Shown here in pieces: positions 4,648 to 5,987 of a stretch of 5,987 bases of DNA (position 1 is its first letter; each line of letters begins with the position of its first letter). The translations under genes and the position numbers were made by a program. Origin of the DNA: Actinomycetota bacterium (lineage in GTDB: Bacteria > Actinomycetota > Thermoleophilia > Gaiellales > Gaiellaceae); NCBI GenBank assembly GCA_013816275.1, contig JACDER010000107.1, forward strand, positions 1 through 5,987. The letters run 5' to 3'. Below the pieces are notes generated by a model. That model saw nothing but the letters and a program-made list of their open reading frames with translations, was not told the origin of the DNA and did no database searches.

Positions 4648-5987
4648 CTGAAGCCCGAAAGGGTTCTAGGCGCTGCCGCGGCTGCGGTGGGCCTCGTCAG
4701 CGTTGCCTCGGCGGTGACGCCGAGCCTCGCCGACCGCTCGGCCCTGGTGCACGGCATCCTCCCGCCGGAGACCCCCTCCGGGGCGCGCTACCTCGCGCTG
4801 GCGCTCGGCCTCGCGCTCGTCTGGCTTTCCCTTTCGCTCGCTCGCCGGCGCCGAAACGCATGGCACGCCGCCGTCCTCGTCGTGCTCGTGATCGCAGCCG
4901 CGCACCTGGCCAAGGGCCTCGACCTGGAGGAGGCCGGGGTGAGCCTGCTCCTGCTTCTCGCGCTCGTCCGCTACCGGCGCCGGTTCGACATTCCCGGCGA
5001 CCCGGCTGCGCTCCGCCCGCTCGCAGGTACGGCCGTCGCGCTGGCGGCGGTGGTCGCCTTCTGGACGCTGTACGACCTCGACCGGCTGCAAGCACCCGGC
5101 TGGCTCGACGACCTCGTCCTGGGGGTCGGTGTCGCGCTACTCCTCCGCGCGACCTATCTGTGGCTGCGCCCTCTGACCGAGCTCGTCCAGCAAACGGTGG
5201 CCGAGCGGGGAACGGCGCGCGCCCTGGTCGAGAAGTACGGCCGCGACAGCCTCTCGTTCTTCGCGCTCCGCCGCGACAAGAACTACTTCTTCTCGAAGGA
5301 TGATCGGGCGTTCCTCGCCTACCGCGTGATCGGAGGAACCGCGCTGATCAGCGGCGATCCGATCGGGGAGCCGAACGAGCTGGAAGGGCTTGTCCGCGAC
5401 TTCATGGCCGAGGCCCGCGAGAAAGGGTGGCGCGTCGGGGTTCTGAGCGCGAGCGAGGAGCTGCTCGACCTGTACCGCTCGGTGGGTTTGCGCGCGGTCG
5501 AGATCGGACGCGAAGCCGTCGTCCGGCCGGAGAGCTTCTCGCTCGAGGGCCGGCCGATCCGGAAGGTGCGCCAGTCGGTCCACCGACTCCAGCGGGCCGG
5601 ATACTCGATCCAGGCACGGACGAGCGCAGACCTCAGCCAGGTGGAGCGCGACGGTCTAGAGGAGGTCTCGCGCGAATGGCTGGGCGGATGGCCCGACCGT
5701 GGGTTCACGATGGCCATGGACACCCTGTTCGAGGAGCCGGATCCGATCTTCCTCACGGCGCAGGACCCTGAGGGTCGCATCGACGGGTTCATCCAGCTCG
5801 TTCCGTGCGGCGGCGGAGAGGGGTATTCGCTGAGCGCGATGCGACGCAGGGACGGGACCCCGAACGGACTGATGGAGTTCCTGGTCGTCGAGGCGATCGC
5901 CTGGGCCGCGCGGGAGAGCGTGTCGGAGCTCTCGCTCAACTTCTGCGTATTCGGCGAGATCCTTCAGCCGGCGAGCGGTCGATGCCG
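4648..5987 (+). CDS. Membrane protein with MprF-like DUF2156 (phosphatidylglycerol lysyltransferase) domain, C-terminus cut
   Basis: The frame is open from after a stop at 4561 to the right edge, at least 446 codons from 4648. About six hydrophobic segments (roughly residues 6-27, 46-65, 72-91, 95-107, 125-142, 155-173) are followed by a cytosolic domain from about 195: KYGRDSLSFFALRRDKNYFF, ALISGDPIGEP, GWRVGVLSASEELLDLYRSVGL, SLEGRPIRKVRQSV (298-311), GYSLSAMRRR and LSLNFCVFGEIL. These match the aminoacyl-transferase (DUF2156) domain of MprF/LysX proteins, which attach lysine or another amino acid to phosphatidylglycerol and give resistance to cationic peptides; the actual substrate is unknown. 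There are far fewer membrane segments than in full MprF flippase-synthases. The start is unclear: no ATG fits, CTG 4648 (LKPERVLGAA) keeps the first membrane helix whole, and GTG 4687 would cut it. Neither has a Shine-Dalgarno site. It is divergent from hppD with no evident functional link. Confidence 0.82.
   Translation, partial: MKPERVLGAAAAAVGLVSVASAVTPSLADRSALVHGILPPETPSGARYLALALGLALVWLSLSLARRRRNAWHAAVLVVLVIAAAHLAKGLDLEEAGVSLLLLLALVRYRRRFDIPGDPAALRPLAGTAVALAAVVAFWTLYDLDRLQAPGWLDDLVLGVGVALLLRATYLWLRPLTELVQQTVAERGTARALVEKYGRDSLSFFALRRDKNYFFSKDDRAFLAYRVIGGTALISGDPIGEPNELEGLVRDFMAEAREKGWRVGVLSASEELLDLYRSVGLRAVEIGREAVVRPESFSLEGRPIRKVRQSVHRLQRAGYSIQARTSADLSQVERDGLEEVSREWLGGWPDRGFTMAMDTLFEEPDPIFLTAQDPEGRIDGFIQLVPCGGGEGYSLSAMRRRDGTPNGLMEFLVVEAIAWAARESVSELSLNFCVFGEILQPASGRC

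Noticed and set aside
3569..4651. 360-codon plus-strand frame
   Set aside because: Antisense shadow of hppD, whose three iron ligands and normal length settle the coding strand.
4560..5303. 247-codon plus-strand frame starting with ATG near the divergent promoter
   Set aside because: Arginine/proline-rich composition in a frame offset from the DUF2156 frame, which carries clear membrane segments and domain motifs.
5319..5939. 206-codon minus-strand frame
   Set aside because: Antisense shadow of the DUF2156 domain; serine/arginine-rich with no motif.

Overview
The window is high-GC bacterial DNA, densely coding. Codons are strongly biased to G/C in the third position, and GTG, TTG and possibly CTG serve as starts. 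Together with the protein types, this suggests an actinobacterium, perhaps a deep-branching Thermoleophilia-like lineage. That placement is inferred from how the proteins read, not from a database search.

Layout: positions 1-4579 carry a minus-strand gene series, read right to left. It begins with hppD (4-hydroxyphenylpyruvate dioxygenase, 4579-3485). After a short gap with a near-perfect 22-bp palindrome come a Phd/YefM-type antitoxin (3392-3117), a PIN-domain VapC-type toxin (3112-2726), a CDF metal-efflux transporter with an unusually long C-terminus (2729-1377), a PaaK-type phenylacetate-CoA ligase (1380-160) and the first 54 codons of a fumarylacetoacetate-hydrolase-family gene (163 to the window edge). 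On the plus strand, from about 4648 to the right edge, lies a divergent membrane protein with an MprF-like DUF2156 (phosphatidylglycerol lysyltransferase) domain, truncated by the window.

How the genes relate: HPPD, the FAH-family enzyme and the aryl-CoA ligase fit aromatic amino acid or aryl-acetate catabolism (4-hydroxyphenylpyruvate to homogentisate, and CoA activation of an aryl acid). Homogentisate dioxygenase is not in the window. A toxin-antitoxin pair and a metal exporter sit inside this catabolic series. From the antitoxin onward, all four gene junctions contain an NTGA stop/start overlap, which suggests one translationally coupled transcript.

Main oddities: the PIN toxin frame is intact but has no usual start codon and is out of frame with the GTG at its NTGA junction. 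The transporter has three tandem copies of the CDF C-terminal dimerization domain instead of one. The PaaK-like ligase lacks about 20 residues near its N-terminus. A likely operator palindrome covers the antitoxin start. No RNA genes, insertion sequences or CRISPR arrays were seen, and no gene-free stretch exceeds 100 bases.
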